Assembly (NCBI RefSeq): GCF_001425085.1
Contig: NZ_LMDN01000004.1
Location: 1-64,000 of the forward strand
Direction of reading: 5' to 3'
From: Leifsonia sp. Root4
Lineage (GTDB): Bacteria; Actinomycetota; Actinomycetes; Actinomycetales; Microbacteriaceae
Length of the DNA: 64,000 bases
Shown piece after piece: positions 62,311 through 64,000 of this stretch; within the stretch, counting starts at the first letter, position 1; every line of letters begins with the position of its first letter. A program made the position numbers and the translations under genes. The notes under the pieces were generated by a model that saw only the letters and a program-made list of their open reading frames with translations, searched no databases and had not been told where the DNA came from.

Positions 62311-62756
62311 TACTCGTCCCCCCTGACCACGAGGGTCGAGATCGCCGTGACGACGTGCTCGCCCGCGGCATCGGTGATCTGCGATTCGGCCGTCACCATG
62401 GCGTGCGGTCCGAGCGTCTTGACGCTGGCGACGGTGAGCGTCGCGGTCAGCTCATCGCCGGCCATGATCGGGCGCGAGTAGCTGAAGCGCTGGTCACCGT
62501 GCACGACGCGGCTGAAGTCGATGCCGGCATCCGGCTCGGAGAGCAGCTGGGCGAGCGTGAGCTCCTGCACGACGACGGCGAAGGTCGGCGGGGCGACGAC
62601 GTCGGCGTGGCCGGCGGCACGCGCGGCTTCCGGGTCGAGGTTGATCGGGTTCGTCGCGAAGACGGCGCGAGCGAACTCGCGCACCTTTTCACGGCCGACC
62701 AGATAGGGCGCGGTGGGCGGGAAGATCCGGCCCTGCAGTTCGGGGTTCACAGGCAC
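62310..62756 (-). CDS. FAS1-like dehydratase domain protein, HadA-like
   Basis: A 148-residue protein of the HadA/MaoC_dehydrat_N type: YLVGREKVREFARAVFATNP, INLDPEAARAAGHADVVAPP, then VHGDQRFSYSRPIMAGD. It lacks the full hydratase motif and pairs with the HadB-like subunit. GTG start, one-base overlap with the HadB-like gene. Confidence 0.91.
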   Translation of the reverse strand: MPVNPELQGRIFPPTAPYLVGREKVREFARAVFATNPINLDPEAARAAGHADVVAPPTFAVVVQELTLAQLLSEPDAGIDFSRVVHGDQRFSYSRPIMAGDELTATLTVASVKTLGPHAMVTAESQITDAAGEHVVTAISTLVVRGDE

Positions 62757-62789
62757 CCGTCCAGTCTAGGCAACGGACCGGGCTCTCTG

Positions 62790-62840
62790 CTGGTCGAGGC
62801 GAGGTCTCGATACGCTCGTTCCTCGCTACTCGACCAGCGG
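62790..62840. repeat. Dispersed inverted-repeat element (same as in hrpA)
   Basis: ctggtcgag (62790-62798) pairs with ctcgaccag (62829-62837). The 38 bases 62803-62840 are identical to the reverse complement of 6112-6149 inside hrpA. It fills the gap between the HadA-like gene and the permease gene; the rest of 62841-62917 has no feature I recognise. Confidence 0.9.
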
Positions 62841-62917
62841 AAGGGCGAGTGGATCGCCTCCTGTTGCTGAGGATGCCTTGGTAGAGGCTGCCGCCTTTCG
62901 CGCCGCTACGCGGCGCG

Positions 62918-64000
62918 CTAGTCGGCTGAAGCCCGCGAGAGCGTCTCGCCCCGGAAGAAGGCCGGGCGCTTGCGCGACTCGATGAACATGATCACCGCGC
63001 CGCCGAGCAGCACCACCATGCCGAGCACGAACACGAGACCGACGCCGAAGACGTTCGATCCGGAGCCGTACTCGGGGTTCATGCTGTCGATCAGGGTGGT
63101 GAAGAACAGCACGGCCAGGATGACGCCGCCCACGAGCGGGGCGAGCAGCGTGAAGAAGAACTCGCGGACGCTGTTGAACCACTGCGTGCGGAAGAACCAC
63201 ACACAGGCGAAGGCGGTGATGCCGTAGTAGAAGCAGATCATCATGCCGAGCGCCGTGATGGTGTCCCAGAGCACGTTCTCGCTGACGAAGCGCATCACCG
63301 CGTAGAACACGGAGGCCACGATCGCCGAGACGATCGTCGCGTAGCCCGGAGTGAAGAAGCGCGGGCTGACCTTGGCGAACTTCGGCGAGAGGGCCCCGTA
63401 GTGCCCCATCGCCAGCAGGGTGCGGGCCGGAGAGACGAAGGTCGACTGCAGGCTCGACGCCGAGCTGGTGAGCACGGCGAGTGAGACCAACACCGCGAGC
63501 GGGCCGAGGATCGGACCGGCGAGGTGGAAGAACACGTTGTCCTGGATGTCGGGGTTGCCGAGCCCGTACTCACCGGTGCCGACACCGGCGAAGGCGATGA
63601 GCGAGACCGCGATGAGCAGGTAGAGCACCACGATGATGATGACGGTCGTCGTGGCCGCACGGCCCGGCGTCTTCTCCGAGCCCTTGGTCTCCTCGTTCAT
63701 CGTCAGCGTCACATCCCAGCCCCAGAAGATGAAGATCGAGAGCGACAGGCCGGCGGCGAAGGAGGAGAAGCTCTCAATGGCGAACGGGTTGAACCAGGAG
63801 AGTTCGATCGGCGTCGCGTCGAAGGCGTTGCCATTCGCGACCTCGACGAGCGCGGCGACCGAGAAGATGATGAGCACCAACACCTGGAAGCCGACCAGCC
63901 AGTACTGCAGCTTCTGCGTCGTCTGCATGTCGCGGTAGGAGATCCAGGTCGCGCCGAGCATGAACAGCAGGCAGACGACAACATTGATGAACGGGTTCGC
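62918..64000 (-). CDS. APC-family amino acid permease, 3' part
   Basis: 361 codons are visible; the frame continues past the window edge, so the N-terminus is missing. At least nine membrane helices, including FFHLAGPILGPLAVLVSL and the substrate-lining region GLSLSIFIFWGWDVTLTMNE, a known APC motif (E-E-T after it). The C-terminal tail is short and hydrophilic (ESRKRPAFFRGETLSRASAD). It imports or exchanges an amino acid or amine, energised by proton antiport or symport. Confidence 0.92.
   Translation of the reverse strand, partial: ANPFINVVVCLLFMLGATWISYRDMQTTQKLQYWLVGFQVLVLIIFSVAALVEVANGNAFDATPIELSWFNPFAIESFSSFAAGLSLSIFIFWGWDVTLTMNEETKGSEKTPGRAATTTVIIIVVLYLLIAVSLIAFAGVGTGEYGLGNPDIQDNVFFHLAGPILGPLAVLVSLAVLTSSASSLQSTFVSPARTLLAMGHYGALSPKFAKVSPRFFTPGYATIVSAIVASVFYAVMRFVSENVLWDTITALGMMICFYYGITAFACVWFFRTQWFNSVREFFFTLLAPLVGGVILAVLFFTTLIDSMNPEYGSGSNVFGVGLVFVLGMVVLLGGAVIMFIESRKRPAFFRGETLSRASAD

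Overview
The window is GC-rich, densely coded DNA from an actinobacterium, most likely a member of the Microbacteriaceae (order Micrococcales). The basis is the aspC / tRNA-Trp / secE / nusG / rplK / rplA neighbourhood, a NusG with a long acidic N-terminal extension, many GTG starts and ATGA/GTGA overlaps, actinobacterial HadA/HadB-like dehydratases beside murB, and dispersed copies of a TTTCGACA(A/G)GCTCAACCA(A/G)CGG repeat of the kind I associate with this family. The family assignment is inference. No transposase, integrase, phage gene, rRNA or CRISPR array was recognised.

Layout. 1-650: repeats, no gene. 0.65-4.3 kb: aldo/keto reductase and an ABC exporter operon with its own winged-helix regulator. 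4.6-9.0 kb: a DEAH helicase HrpA carrying two in-frame repeat-derived segments. 9.3-12.1 kb: a polar amino acid ABC importer. 12.3-14.5 kb: mercaptopyruvate sulfurtransferase and an MFS transporter. 14.6-28.1 kb: a catabolic island with two paralogous FAD amine/amino acid oxidoreductases, a cupin, glutaryl-CoA dehydrogenase, a CaiB-type CoA-transferase, an Lrp regulator, two aldehyde dehydrogenases and a PotABCD-type polyamine importer. Together these read as amine or lysine catabolism: uptake, oxidative deamination, semialdehyde oxidation, and glutarate entry into central metabolism through glutaryl-CoA.

28.1-32.4 kb: a methyltransferase-like membrane protein, a flavin monooxygenase-like protein, a small membrane protein, a LuxR regulator and a DUF1801 protein. 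32.4-39.1 kb: the core block rplA, rplK, nusG, secE, tRNA-Trp and aspC, interrupted by a predicted exported flavin amine oxidase whose domain order is circularly permuted, and by a Pr6Pr-like membrane protein overlapping its 3' end. 39.1-44.4 kb: a LysG-type regulator and a LysE exporter, still divergent but separated by a copper block (His/Met-rich membrane protein, CopC, PCu(A)C chaperone, Tat-exported DyP peroxidase). 44.4-60.5 kb: an orphan binding protein related to the one at 11.2 kb, two ABC exporter systems each paired with a two-component system, a third two-component system linked to PspC envelope-stress proteins, and a small XRE regulator locus. 60.6-64 kb: murB, a HadB-like and HadA-like dehydratase pair, and the 3' part of an APC-family permease running off the window.

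The most interesting observations are the permuted amine oxidase (35525-37006), repeat elements captured as coding sequence in hrpA and in the maoC/hadB-like gene, the composition of the amine/glutarate island, and the split LysG/LysE pair.
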